Shown in pieces: positions 13,601 to 22,521 of a DNA stretch of 64,000 nt (position 1 is its first letter; each line of letters opens with the position of its first letter). The stretch is from Monarcha castaneiventris obscurior (taxonomy: Eukaryota; Chordata; Aves; Passeriformes; Monarchidae). The DNA is taken from NCBI GenBank assembly GCA_026261815.1, contig JAMPIT010000862.1, forward strand, positions 248,001 through 312,000. The letters run 5' to 3'. The notes beneath the pieces were generated by a model that had not been told where the DNA came from, made no database searches, and saw nothing but the letters and a program-made list of their open reading frames with translations. The position numbers were made by a program, and so were the translations under genes.

Positions 13601-16600
13601 GTTTTTGGGGAAAATACCTCCAACTGCATTGGGCTGGAGTTACTGTTCTCAGCTGTCATACTTAAATTTCCTGGGAGTTGTAGTAAACTGATAAATGCCT
13701 TGCCCCATCTTTTCAATGTGGCTTTTTTTTTTTTAATTGTAAGAAAAGAATTGTTGCTTACCACAAAGAAATCTGCAAGTTTAGATTTTTTTGTCGTGCA
13801 GCATGGATCTGGTTGGAAAATACAGCTTTGGCTATGAGGCATTGCTTCCCTCCATTAATGTAGACCCCTTGCTTAACTTTATATCCTAGAGAACTGGGTT
13901 TTCTTAAAGGACTGACTGTTGTTTAAGTGCATTACTCAGTGATACTTTCCCTCAGTTGAACTGTTATGTGCTGCTGATAATGCCACAATGTACAATCCTT
14001 TCAGCACGCCCATAAATCAGTAGGTGTTCTGTAAATATATATGTACACATATGTAATGCTCTCTGTTTACTGATTATGAAACCATGTAATACAGGTTGTT
14101 GTTGGCTTATGCTGAAACTTCTTGAAAGAAGCCCACTTTGAAAATGTGTTGCTGTTGAAGCTAATATTATGATTCAGGTACTGTCTTTCAAAAGTACTGC
14201 ATTTCAAATTTGTTTTAAGAGACACATGGGTAAATCCTGCTGTATGGTGTTTTCTATACTAATGTGTGGTGTCTGTTTAGGAGAACTATTGAGTATCTCC
14301 ATAAACTTTAAATGTCTGCATCTCCTCATTGGCCACTGCCCCCAATCAACTTAAGTGCAATTTGTTATACAGATGGCAGTCTTTTAATTTTGGTGTCCCA
14401 GGGCTACAGCTTGTGTTTTTAGACATAGAGTGAATGAGAAATCGTTTATAAAATTAACAAGGACTCAAATTACTTTTTGACTTCTTAACTAGAAGCTTTG
14501 TGTCTTAACTGGAGAAATCAAGTGCCTGGTTGTGCATACTAAAGTGGTTTCTTTCCCTTCCCACGTTAGACAGAGGGAAGGGCCGGCAGAGACAAGCTAT
14601 TTTGGGAGAGCACCCATCATCCTTTAGACATGATGGCTATGGTAAGTAACATGGGATGACAGCTGGTTATGATTTCTTATGTGCTATGTGGAATTCTAAA
14701 TATTTAATCAATGCTTGGCTGTGGATCCCTTTAGCATGAGCAGTTCACCTGCAGTGCTGTCAGTCTGCCTTGGGAAGCACTGTTGGTTCAGTGAAATCCA
14801 TGTGCACTCATTGCCTCACCTCTTCTTGTCAGGGAGAGCATCCAGCCCTTCAGGTTTATTCCTTGGAAGAAAGTTTCCTTTCAGTTGCCATCACCCTGGC
14901 AATTGGTAGAAAATGATACCTGGATTGGGAAAGCATTTTTTTTCCTAGAAAATGGCAACATAGCTTGATCAGTGGTTTGGTACAACAGAGAGCTCTGATG
15001 TTTTTGCGTGCAAAGCTATGAATTGTTGGCATTGGCACTTCTAATTTAGCTGATTCAGAAAAGGTACAGCTATGTGACTGTAGAGGAATAATATTTAGGA
15101 ATTAGTGCTATAAAGTACTGCATTTGTTACCAGTGCTCTCTGTAAATGAAGACCTGCTGTCATTTTCATGTGCTGAGTGAAGACCTCAGGGTGGAGAAAC
15201 AAATGTCCCCATTCACATGTGGCTTTTCTAGTTATTTACTCTCTCAGCTGTCAGGTGCAATGTGATTTGTCTTGCCTCTTTCTTTGCAAAGGTATTTATG
15301 ATATTTTACTGTGTAGGTTGACATCCTACCTACTCCTTCCAAAAGTTCTTCAAATCTCCAGAATTTCTAATCAAGTTCCACCTTGATTCAGTGATGTTCT
15401 CTTTTCATTCTTCTGATACATGCTTCTACCTTAAGTAATGTGTCCATCTCCTCCTGTACCACTGTCTCCCTGTCATTACAGCTTTTTACTGGGAAAAAAA
15501 AGACAAAAGATTCCTTTTATACTTGGCTTATGTGAATTTCACATTATTTTTGTCTCAGAAAAACAGGGATCCTCTCCTTGGTCTGTAATACTGACCTTTT
15601 CCATGAACAGAGGTATTGCTTACTAGTAGTGTCTCATCACTAAAAGATAAAAAAAGAAATTGCCTATTTCAGTGAAACTTGTCACTTTATCTATAGTGGA
15701 AAATAGGACCACTTCATTTTACATTAGTGTAGGGGTTTAAGTATTCCTGTTTCTTCCAAATGAGCATTTTGTAGAAAGGCAGGCTTCTAATTTAATCTCA
15801 TGTCTCTGGGAAAAAGAGCTGTGTCATCTCCTGACCTCTGGCTCCCTCCTTTTGGTTTGTTTTCCCTACTTTGTAATACTCTTTCTTGGTGTCATGTAGC
15901 TCTGTAAGTAGATGGGAATATTTCTGAAGGTTGATTTTAATTATTTCCTCTGATATGTTTATGTTCAAATATTTTGCACGGTGCAGGGAAGAGAATGATT
16001 TTTGTAATTACTGGAATATCTTTTTTCAGCAATCGCTGTAATCTTCTACCCTTCCTTTAAATATGCATGATGTACATGGGCTTTGATGTGTGATTAAGTA
16101 GTGAAAATTATTTCAAACAATATAAAAATATGGACTTTCATCTCCTTAGGCTCCCATGGTCCTTTGTTGCCCTTGCCAAGCCGGTACCGAATGGGATCTC
16201 GGGACACTCCAGAACTTGTTGCTTATCCATTGCCCCAGGCATCCTCCTCTTACATGCACGGTGGAAATCCTTCTGGGTCAGTTGTCATGGTTAGTGGGTT
16301 GCATCAGCTCAAGATGAACTGTTCAAGGGTATTCAACCTGTTCTGCTTGTATGGAAACATTGAGAAGGTAAGGCATAATTTATTAGAAACCTGGAAACTA
16401 CTATAGTCCTTTAAAATGCTGTGGAAAAAAACTGTCTGAGATGGCCTAAAAATATATCCTAATATTTTATAAAAATATTGGTTGGGCTCTTTGTTGCAAT
16501 GTCTTTTTTTTTTTCCTTATATGTCTTAGGTGAAATTTATGAAGACTATTCCAGGCACAGCACTGGTTGAAATGGGTGATGAATATGCTGTAGAAAGAGC

Positions 16601-19600
16601 AGTCACACATCTCAATAATGTCAAGCTGTTTGGAAAGAGACTCAATGTCTGGTAAGTATGTTTTATCAGATTAATAGTCCACCAGTGGGCAGATGGAATG
16701 AGGTTTCAAAGGGACGATATCACATTACTCTGTTATGATTGTTAGAGTTACAATTTCCAATTTGCAACTGTTTATTTTGGCTTTCAGCTGAAGGAGGGTG
16801 AATTTAGGTTAAATATTAGGAAGAAATTCTTTACTGTGAGGGTGGTGAGGCACTGGCACAGAGAAGCTGCCCGGGGAAGCTGAGGATGTCCCATCCCTGG
16901 AAGTGTTCAAGGCCAGGCTGGATGGGGATTTGAGCAAGCTGCTCTAATGGAAGCTGTTCCTGCCCATGGCAGGGGTTGGAACGAGATCATCTTCAAGGTC
17001 CCTTTCAACCCCAACCACTCCAAAGATTTATTACTATTTATAATTTTATTTATTTACATTCATAAAGCATATTGTCACAAGGACTGGCCACTAATAAACT
17101 GCATTCCCTAATGTGTCCTACCCATCCTTCCTGCATTTTTTAAAAGAAGGTGTCAAATCCAACCCATCTTACTGTAGTTATTTCAAATTATTATAAAGAA
17201 GCATCAGCTCTTTTCTAGTTAGATAATAATCTACAAAGTAGGATAGCCTTAATTATTTAAGAAACTTTATCCTTAAATTGCAGTGTTTCCAAGCAGCACT
17301 CGGTAGTTCCAAGCCAGATATTTGAACTGGAGGATGGCACGAGTAGTTACAAGGATTTTGCCATGAGTAAGAACAATCGTTTCACCAGTGCTGGCCAAGC
17401 ATCCAAGAACATCATCCAACCACCCTCCTGTGTGCTGCATTATTACAACGTTCCCCTGTGTGTGACTGAGGAAACGTTTGTAAAGGTAGGCCCTTGGAAT
17501 GACCAACATCCAGTGCTTTCTGGGCTCTGTCGTGGCTTTTCATGGTGCTGCTTTTAAAAACAAGTAACTGGGGTGGTTACAGCACAGCCACTGGAAGAGA
17601 CCTGGTTTTTAAAATACATTTGCAGCCCCTCTGGATATGTTCACAATTTTGGAGTTACTGTCTCAATTTTATTTATTTAGTTTTTAATGTGAGAAACAAA
17701 ATCTTGAAAATAAAGTTGAGGAGCTTCATGTGGGGTTTTTTTGAGGAAAAACCAAAGCCAAGACACAAAGCCAAATATGTGAAGGATAGGCTACAATTCA
17801 TAAAGGATTTACTGACTCCCTGATATGGTTGCTCTAATGACTGCTAGGATGTTTTGGAATGGAGACAAGCATGCACCTGGCACACTTGGCACAGCTGTAG
17901 CCTAAATGAATTCTGGATGCTTAAAACATGCAATACTGGGCCTCTTTAAGGGGAGGCAGTGATAAGATTGCTGACAGTTCAATGAGTTCTTTTTCAGTTC
18001 AATAAAATATATTTTTCCAACTCTGCCTGAAAGTGAACTCTGGTTCCCAAGTGGTGCCCTTGTATGTACAACCTCAGAGCTACTGTATTGGAGTAGGAAT
18101 GTCAAAAAGTAGAACTTGTCATTATTTAAATATGTTTTTGGAGATAGTAGTGATCTCAAAGATGCAGGAGCCTTGTTTTACATACTACAGAATGGTATTC
18201 TAAAGAGTTACCAGTCTAAACATAATTTTAAAATAATTTGCCATAAATTCTTGTGAACTCTCTTAAAAAGTCAGACTCTTCCTTTTTGTGTGTCTCTTCC
18301 AGGAACTTGGAATTTTTTGCTAATTTGTTTATGTGCACTTTTGCTGGAGTTTTACCTCTTATTTTATTTTTGTGACAGTTATGTGAGGATCATGAAGTTC
18401 TCAGCTTTATAAAATACAAGGTGTTTGACCCAAAACGTAAGTAAAATTTGACCAGTTTGGGAAGTTATTGATTCCAGTTTTGATGTGAGTATGCACTGTC
18501 AGGAGACGTTACTGATCCCCTCCTTCCCATTTTAATTTCCCATTTTGACAGCTTCTGCCAAAACACTGTCTGGTCTGTTGGAATGGGAATGTAAGACAGA
18601 TGCAGTGGAAGCTCTCACTGTACTTAATCACTACCAGATAAGAGTCCCAAGTAAGTAAATTTTCCTAATCTGACTGCTGGAATTTTTTTCTGTGGAGAAG
18701 GACTTGAGGGTTCTGGTGGCCACAAAATGATCAGAGCGCTGGAGCACCTCTCCTATGAGGAAAGGCTGAGAGGGCTGGGGTTGTTCAGCCTGGACAAGAG
18801 AAAGCTCCAGGATGACCTTATGGTGGTCTTCCAGTACTTTACACTAGGTCTATAAAAAAGAGGGAGAGTGACTTTTGACATGGGCAAATAGTGGTAGAAC
18901 AAGGAGTGAGGGTTTTAAACGAAGAGAGATTTAAGTTTTAGATGTTGGGAAGATGTTCTTGACTGTGAGGGTGGTGAGGCACTGGCACAGGTTGCCCAGA
19001 GAAGCTGTGGATGCCCCAAACCTGGAAGTGTTCAAGGCCAGGCTGGATGGGGCTCTGAGCAACCTGGTCTAATGTGTGGCATCCCTGCCCATGGCAGCAG
19101 GTTGGAACTGGATGATCCAAGAAGATGATCCCTTCCAACCAAACCCTTCTATGATTCTTTCACAACAAATATAAAGAAATCTGCAGTGTCTTGAACTGAG
19201 GATTCTTTAAGGTACTCAGCTCATTGCTCTCAATTTACTGCTCCTGTAGCGTGTTCCTTTTGAAATTGTGAAGCCAAGCTGAATTTAGCTCCAAAGTAGC
19301 CAGAATAGAGTGGAGTGAGTTCACCTGCAAAACAAGTATACAATAGGCCAGATCTGCACCGAACAATTAAGACAGTTTACTGGATTAAATGGGATTTTTC
19401 CAGGTGGAAAAATGGAATTAAATGGAATGTTCCCAGACATAATTTTGAATCCAGCCCAGTGTCTAATATTATTTTAAACTACCTCCTCCTAACTGTTATG
19501 AGTTTGTCTCCCTCTGAAGTGTTAGCAGTTTAAACCTTTCCTAATCTTCCACACCTTTGGTCCACCTTCTTAATAATGGACCTCAGAGGCAGGATATTTT

Positions 19601-19874
19601 TGAAGATAGTATTGATAACACACTGTTCACAATTTCAGTTTTATCTCAGTTTGGAGAGGTGGTAACAGCAGAAAAGCTTTCTCTTTCAATGTGAAAAAGG
19701 CAAACCCCAATGGAGGTATGAGTGTGAAAGACACAGAATTGGTGAACTTGCCAGGTTATGGAAGGTGGATCAGCAGGAGAGCTGTGCCCACAGTGTGTTC
19801 TGTGTTGTCTCCTCACAGATGGCTCCAACCCTTACACCTTGAAGCTTTGCTTCTCTACTTCATCCCATTTATAG
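4517..19874 (+). CDS. HNRNPLL: HNRNPLL, hnRNP L-like RNA-binding protein (5'-partial, 12 coding exons, 479 codons visible)
   Basis: The joined exons 4517-4635, 4749-4986, 8407-8492, 10384-10480, 10573-10645, 14570-14641, 16150-16367, 16530-16651, 17284-17485, 18379-18436, 18552-18650 and 19819-19874 give 1440 bases in one open frame. In visible residues, RRM1 spans about 13-88, RRM2 about 104-180, a Gly/Arg and Pro-rich linker 181-270, RRM3 about 273-345 and RRM4 about 390-479. The translation is near-identical to what I recall of mammalian HNRNPLL, including VLLLSIQNPLYPITV, NDNDSWDYTKPYLGRR and the C-terminal LKLCFSTSSHL. The known family role is nuclear binding of CA-rich RNA and repression of exons, notably CD45/PTPRC variable exons in lymphocytes. 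The paralogue HNRNPL is the main alternative; the linker and C-terminus favour HNRNPLL. The N-terminal exon (about 60 residues in mammals) is upstream of the window. Confidence 0.96.
4749..4986 (+). CDS. HNRNPLL: HNRNPLL exon 3 (rest of RRM1, start of RRM2)
   Basis: The acceptor is CTCACCAG and the donor is GTG|GTATGT. Intron 2 before it is only 113 bases. The exon encodes CYVMMMPFKRQALVEFENVE, the RNP1-equivalent strand of RRM1. It then gives the linker PGNTDDPSGGNK and the first RRM2 strand VLLLSIQNPLYPITV. It ends in phase 0. Confidence 0.96.
6503..6524. repeat. A-rich low-complexity tract
   Basis: Runs of 12 and 9 A are separated by a single G, preceded by an A/C-rich stretch. It lies within HNRNPLL intron 3. 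It could be the 3' tail of a minus/plus retroposed fragment, but no element body is recognisable beside it. Confidence 0.7.
7072..7140. repeat. 23-bp tandem repeat, three copies
   Basis: Three adjacent copies of a 23-base unit beginning GCTGTCTGTCCAGCCAT occupy 7072-7094, 7095-7117 and 7118-7140. They differ at only two positions (ATAC/ATGC/ATAT). The array lies in HNRNPLL intron 3 and has no visible coding role. High identity between copies suggests a recent expansion. Confidence 0.95.
8407..8492 (+). CDS. HNRNPLL: HNRNPLL exon 4 (RRM2)
   Basis: The acceptor is TTCCTTAG. The exon encodes DVLYTVCNPVGKVQRIVIFK followed by RNGIQAMV and the first two bases of a Glu codon. It ends not at a GT but at GTTGA|ATATCCTTT, an exact U12-type donor. 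The conserved family sequence requires Glu-Phe-Glu-Ser next, which exon 5 provides in phase. Confidence 0.94.
8493..10383 (+). other. HNRNPLL: HNRNPLL intron 4, U12-type (AT-AT) intron
   Basis: The intron begins ATATCCTTT (8493-8501), the minor-spliceosome donor consensus. Near its end ATCCTTAAC (10364-10372) matches 8 of 9 positions of the U12 branch consensus. Twelve bases separate the likely branch A from the last intron base. Frame and protein conservation put exon 5 at G10384, so the last two intron bases are AT rather than AC or AG. No AG or AC between the branch site and 10384 gives an open frame. The donor call is strong; the exact 3' dinucleotide is inferred. Confidence 0.85.
10384..10480 (+). 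CDS. HNRNPLL: HNRNPLL exon 5 (end of RRM2)
   Basis: The first base completes the Glu codon split by the U12 intron. The exon then reads FESVFCAQKAKAALNGADIY followed by AGCCTLKIEYAR. This is the last helix and beta strand of RRM2, with the exposed Lys/Tyr strand typical of the family. The donor is AGG|GTAATG, leaving phase 0. Confidence 0.93.
10573..10645 (+). CDS. HNRNPLL: HNRNPLL exon 6 (RRM2-RRM3 linker)
   Basis: The 92-base intron before it ends TTTGAACAG. The exon encodes PTRLNVIRNDNDSWDYTKPY then LGRR and ends CGAG|GTAGGT in phase 1. This linker is shared with HNRNPL and is highly conserved. Reading through the donor meets an in-frame TGA within four codons, so retention of intron 6 would truncate the protein. 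Confidence 0.95.
10646..14569 (+). other. HNRNPLL: HNRNPLL intron 6
   Basis: A 3.9 kb GT-AG intron, the longest inside the visible coding region. Its first 500 bases carry several CA-rich or CAC-repeat patches (about 10828-10860 and 11070-11162), of the kind hnRNP L-family proteins bind. A strong pyrimidine-rich acceptor-like site, CTGCTCTCTCTGCAG, ends at 13491. No conserved cassette exon was recognised by translation. An unproductive 'poison' exon cannot be excluded. Confidence 0.75.
14570..14641 (+). CDS. HNRNPLL: HNRNPLL exon 7 (basic linker)
   Basis: The acceptor is CACGTTAG and the donor is G|GTAAGT. The exon encodes (D)RGKGRQRQAILGEHPSSFRH then DGY and one base of Gly. It is 72 bases, a multiple of three with equal phases on both sides, so skipping it would keep the frame. 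The length and Arg-rich start match the mammalian exon. Confidence 0.94.
14642..16149 (+). other. HNRNPLL: HNRNPLL intron 7
   Basis: A 1.5 kb GT-AG intron running from GTAAGT to TCTCCTTAG. It is AT-rich with scattered T runs. No repeat family or extra exon was recognised in it. Confidence 0.85.
16150..16367 (+). CDS. HNRNPLL: HNRNPLL exon 8 (Pro-rich linker and start of RRM3)
   Basis: The acceptor is CTCCTTAG and the donor is AAG|GTAAGG. It begins by completing Gly with two bases, then encodes SHGPLLPLPSRYRMGSRDTP, a Ser/Gly/Pro-rich stretch. It ends in the first strand and helix of RRM3: SVVMVSGLHQLKMNCSRVFN then LFCLYGNIEK. It ends in phase 0. It is the second longest exon of the visible gene. 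Confidence 0.96.
16530..16651 (+). CDS. HNRNPLL: HNRNPLL exon 9 (RRM3)
   Basis: A 162-base intron precedes it and ends TGTCTTAG after a T-rich tract. The exon encodes VKFMKTIPGTALVEMGDEYA, then VERAVTHLNNVKLFGKRLNV, and two bases of Cys. This is the central strand, second helix and last strand of RRM3. The donor is TG|GTAAGT. Confidence 0.96.
16652..17283 (+). other. HNRNPLL: HNRNPLL intron 9
   Basis: A 632-base GT-AG intron with acceptor AAATTGCAG. A CR1 LINE 3' fragment (16795-17030) occupies its middle. The rest is AT-rich and unremarkable. Confidence 0.85.
16795..17030 (+). mobile_element. CR1 LINE 3'-end fragment
   Basis: The sequence shows the avian CR1 3' region in sense orientation: GTGAGGGTGGTGAGGCACTG, then CTGGAAGTGTTCAAGGCCAG, then a CATGGCAGGGGTTGGAACGA block. 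It ends with the degenerate CCTTTCAACCCCAACCACTC tail. It is 5'-truncated, as most CR1 copies are, and carries small differences from the common consensus. It sits in HNRNPLL intron 9 in the same orientation as the gene. Confidence 0.93.
17284..17485 (+). CDS. HNRNPLL: HNRNPLL exon 10 (inter-RRM segment and start of RRM4)
   Basis: The acceptor is TTGCAG and the donor is AAG|GTAGGC. The exon completes a Cys codon and encodes VSKQHSVVPSQIFELEDGTS then SYKDFAMSKNNRF. This stretch in HNRNPL-family proteins packs RRM3 against RRM4. It continues into the first RRM4 strand, PPSCVLHYYNVPL, and the helix after it. It ends in phase 0. Confidence 0.96.
17486..18378 (+). other. HNRNPLL: HNRNPLL intron 10
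   Basis: An 893-base GT-AG intron ending TTTTTGTGACAG after a T-rich tract. No repeat or extra exon was recognised. Confidence 0.85.
18379..18436 (+). CDS. HNRNPLL: HNRNPLL exon 11 (RRM4)
   Basis: A 58-base exon with acceptor GTGACAG and donor C|GTAAGT. It encodes LCEDHEVLSFIKYKVFDPK and one base of Pro. Relative to the human protein as I recall it, a few substitutions appear here (for example Glu for Asn after Cys, Ser for Thr), all conservative for an RRM helix and loop. Confidence 0.94.
18552..18650 (+). CDS. HNRNPLL: HNRNPLL exon 12 (RRM4)
   Basis: A 115-base intron precedes it (acceptor TTTTGACAG). The exon encodes (P)SAKTLSGLLEWECKTDAVEA then LTVLNHYQIRVP, the aromatic strand and second helix of RRM4, and ends CCAA|GTAAGT in phase 1. 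The 99-base length keeps frame if skipped, though that would remove the core of RRM4. Confidence 0.95.
18651..19818 (+). other. HNRNPLL: HNRNPLL intron 12
   Basis: A 1.17 kb GT-AG intron ending TGTCTCCTCACAG. About 460 bases of it are a CR1 LINE fragment (18701-19157). The remainder is AT-rich non-coding sequence. Confidence 0.87.
18701..19157 (+). mobile_element. CR1 LINE 3' fragment with diverged interior
   Basis: The copy starts in the part of CR1 that encodes the ORF2 C-terminus (GAGGAAAGGCTGAGAGGGCTG, GTTCAGCCTGGACAAGAGAA). It continues through the classic block GTGGTGAGGCACTGGCACAG and GAAGTGTTCAAGGCCAGGCT, and ends near TTCTATGATTC, the usual CR1 3' tail. The stretch 18830-18935 matches the consensus poorly and suggests internal rearrangement or strong decay. 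Same orientation as HNRNPLL. Confidence 0.93.
19819..19874 (+). CDS. HNRNPLL: HNRNPLL exon 13, last coding exon
   Basis: The acceptor is CTCACAG. The exon completes Asn and encodes GSNPYTLKLCFSTSSHL followed by TAG at 19872-19874. This C-terminal peptide is the signature that distinguishes HNRNPLL from HNRNPL. The stop is followed by AT-rich 3' UTR sequence. Confidence 0.96.
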
Positions 19875-20045
19875 AGAAGAGGACAGCATGTTAAGAGCTA
19901 CGTTCACCTGGATTTGCAAGTTAAAAACTACACTTCGTTCACAAAGCTCTAAAGTGGTTGTTCTAATGTTGCCTTGTTTCAACTTAATTCTAATATCTTT
20001 TATCTTGTTTTATAATAAATGGATGTTCCTTCATAAATACAAACC
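19875..20045 (+). other. HNRNPLL: HNRNPLL proximal 3' UTR
   Basis: The sequence from the stop to just past the first polyadenylation hexamer, about 170 bases. The true 3' end is not known. AT-rich sequence of similar character continues for about 2.5 kb and a second well-placed hexamer lies at 22516, so longer transcripts are plausible. Confidence 0.6.
20014..20019 (+). terminator. HNRNPLL: Proximal polyadenylation signal AATAAA
   Basis: A canonical AATAAA sits 140 bases after the HNRNPLL stop codon. A T-rich element (TTTTTTTTATTTTT, about 20048-20062) and a TG-containing stretch follow within 80 bases, as expected for a cleavage site. Confidence 0.6.
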
Positions 20046-22515
20046 AGATTTTTTTTATTTTTGCCTCTGAGAAGTACATGTTGTAAGCTTACTACAAAGT
20101 TTGTATTTTGTTAGTGTAGTATCTTCAAATGTCTAAAGAAGCACCAGTAGTATAAACAAGATTGTTTCTTTTCAAAAAATGAAATATATTTGCATTTTCA
20201 AAATGTTAAAGATTAGCAAGTATTTTTCCATTTGTAGTTTTAATTGGCAGATAGAACTATTACAGCAGAATTTTAAATGTAGAACTTGTTTTTCAGTATG
20301 TTAAGTAGTGAAGTATGTTGCAATACTAAAAAGAAGCTTGTATTTATAAAATGCTTTGATCGGGTTAATGTTGCACATACTGAACTTTTAGTAGTATAGA
20401 CTTGATTTATAGTTCAGACAGAGCTAACGTAGAAAATTATTAAGTATGTACACGTGTATGGTATGAATTCATACTTATTTAAAGTGGTTTTGGTTTTTTT
20501 TTTTTAAAAAACCCTATTTTCCATTTGCATTAGCATGATGCCATCTATAGCTAGTCCCACCGTAGGGGCCTTTTAAAAATTAAAATTGCAAGCCTGTATC
20601 AATGTGTTCATCCTCATTTTCCATAACTTAAACTTAAATCTTTGGTGTTTAACATATCCTTTTGACTCTTTTTTTAAAGCAGTGGTTATGACATACTAAA
20701 TGGTAGAAGTTGGTGGCGGGGGTGATAACATGGATTGCAATAGAAACCAAGGTGGTAAAAATAGTTAAAACAAAAAGAAAGCTCTCACCATATCCTTTCA
20801 TACCTGGACAGTTTATTCAGTGTTTTCTTTTGTCTGATTTATGTTAAACATCTATTATGACCATGAAAGAATTCATTGGGTGAATAGCTTTGGCTTGTCT
20901 CTAGTTGGAGCTGAGGTAATCTCAGTGGGATTCAGGTAAAGTAACTGATTATGTGATGTGAAATTAATGAGGAGAGAAATCTTTCACTTTGGAGAATATG
21001 ATTTGTTCTGTCCCAGTACTTTGAAACCTGTCTTCTGGAACTGGAATTGTCTTATTTGGGCTAAGCCCCCAGAAATGGGAATCCAAGCAGGGAAGTCTGG
21101 GAGCTGTTGTCCCAGGCTCTGTGTTCCCCTGTCTGAATTTGCAGCAGAGTGTTGAGGGCTTCTTTCAGTTCTGTTCTTAGTCACTGGAGAGAAGTTACTT
21201 TATCAGCTATTTTATGCTTTATCCTATAAGTTCTTTGTTCTGTCTTTATGGATTTTATCTGTACCCATCCTTTAAGCAAGATGAGTTGTGCAGAGTGCTT
21301 GTCCTGGAGAGGTTATGTTGTAGGATGTTTACGGCTGTGGGCATTGCACATCTTTCAATACAGACTTGATTGTCCCCATTCTTAATTTCAAAGCAAATAG
21401 TCCTTATCATACAAAGCAAAATGTGTCAGATGTCCTTCAGGTTTTCTCATCAACAATGATTCATTTTTGCTCTGTCTACCTCCATTTTGTTCATGCTTCA
21501 GGTAATGAGTGTTTCAGGTATTCACATCAGGCGTTTAATATGTCTGAACTGGGAACTAAAATCCAGCTGCTCTTTGGCAGCTCTTTCAGCACAGGGTTTG
21601 GAATGATCCCAGCCTCTTGTCTGCGAGGTGGCAAAGAGACTTGCATTTTAGGGGCACTGCTGAGACTTTCAGCCTCAGTGCTCTTTCCCCAGAAATTGCT
21701 TCCAGACAGCTCCAGTGCAGAAGTCCATGTGCCATATCTTGCTGCTAGTGAAATGCTCTGTGCTGCTTAATGTTTTAACTGTAAAAGATCTCTCCCAATC
21801 TCTCATTTCTCTTTTATCAACTTGAATGTTCTGTGGAAAACTGTTTTTTCTGTCATAATTTCCATTGCTGGTTGTATTAATGTAGTTCCAGAAGTCGTTT
21901 GTAGTTGAGCATTAAAAGTAAGTCTGTTTTCAACTTGCAATGTGGGATGAGTGACCCTTAAAACATTCAGGTTTCATTAAAAAAAAACAGAAAAAAAAGA
22001 AAAAGAAATGCACTTTAATGTTTTGGTGTCCTCAGTGGATCACAGCATTCAGTGCCTAAGATGTTCAGGTGAAAGGCATCTTTCCTGTGTCTTCCCAGAT
22101 CAAATGGAGCATGGTTCCGAGTATATCGTAGAGGACTTGGTAGCAACTGGAAGGCCCATATGCAAAATGAGTAGCCTGTGCCATGTGGGGCAGAGAAGAG
22201 AGGAGACTGAAGAATTGTGCAAGCTTCTTTCTCCACAAAATAATCATCTTTTTTACGTATTCATGAGAACAGGAAAGATTCCTAGCTGGTGTTTTGCTGT
22301 TAAAAGAAAATAATGTCTTCTCTTGGGCCTTCGAGGGTGGGTGCTTGTCCTTGGGAAGGAATGAGGTTGGTCTTCTTCCACACACGAGGTCTGTGTTCAC
22401 CTTTAATCTTACTCTTCAGAACAGAGCCCATACAGTGGGGCAGGTGGGGAGTTAGTTGCTCCAAAGGGAGTGAAGTTTGTCTCTCATTTGGCAGTGGTAT
22501 TACCATACTTGTTAG

Positions 22516-22521
22516 AATAAA
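22516..22521 (+). terminator. Candidate distal polyadenylation signal AATAAA
   Basis: A canonical hexamer is followed 20-40 bases later by TGTAATGCTG and an uninterrupted T run. It could end a long HNRNPLL 3' UTR of about 2.65 kb. Without transcripts this is only a positional guess. Confidence 0.3.

Noticed and set aside
13492..13738. Cassette exon in HNRNPLL intron 6 between CTCTCTGCAG and GTAAGA
   Set aside because: Splice-like ends exist, but the interior shows no conservation I can judge by eye and the donor context is weak. Kept only as a hypothesis under the intron 6 finding.
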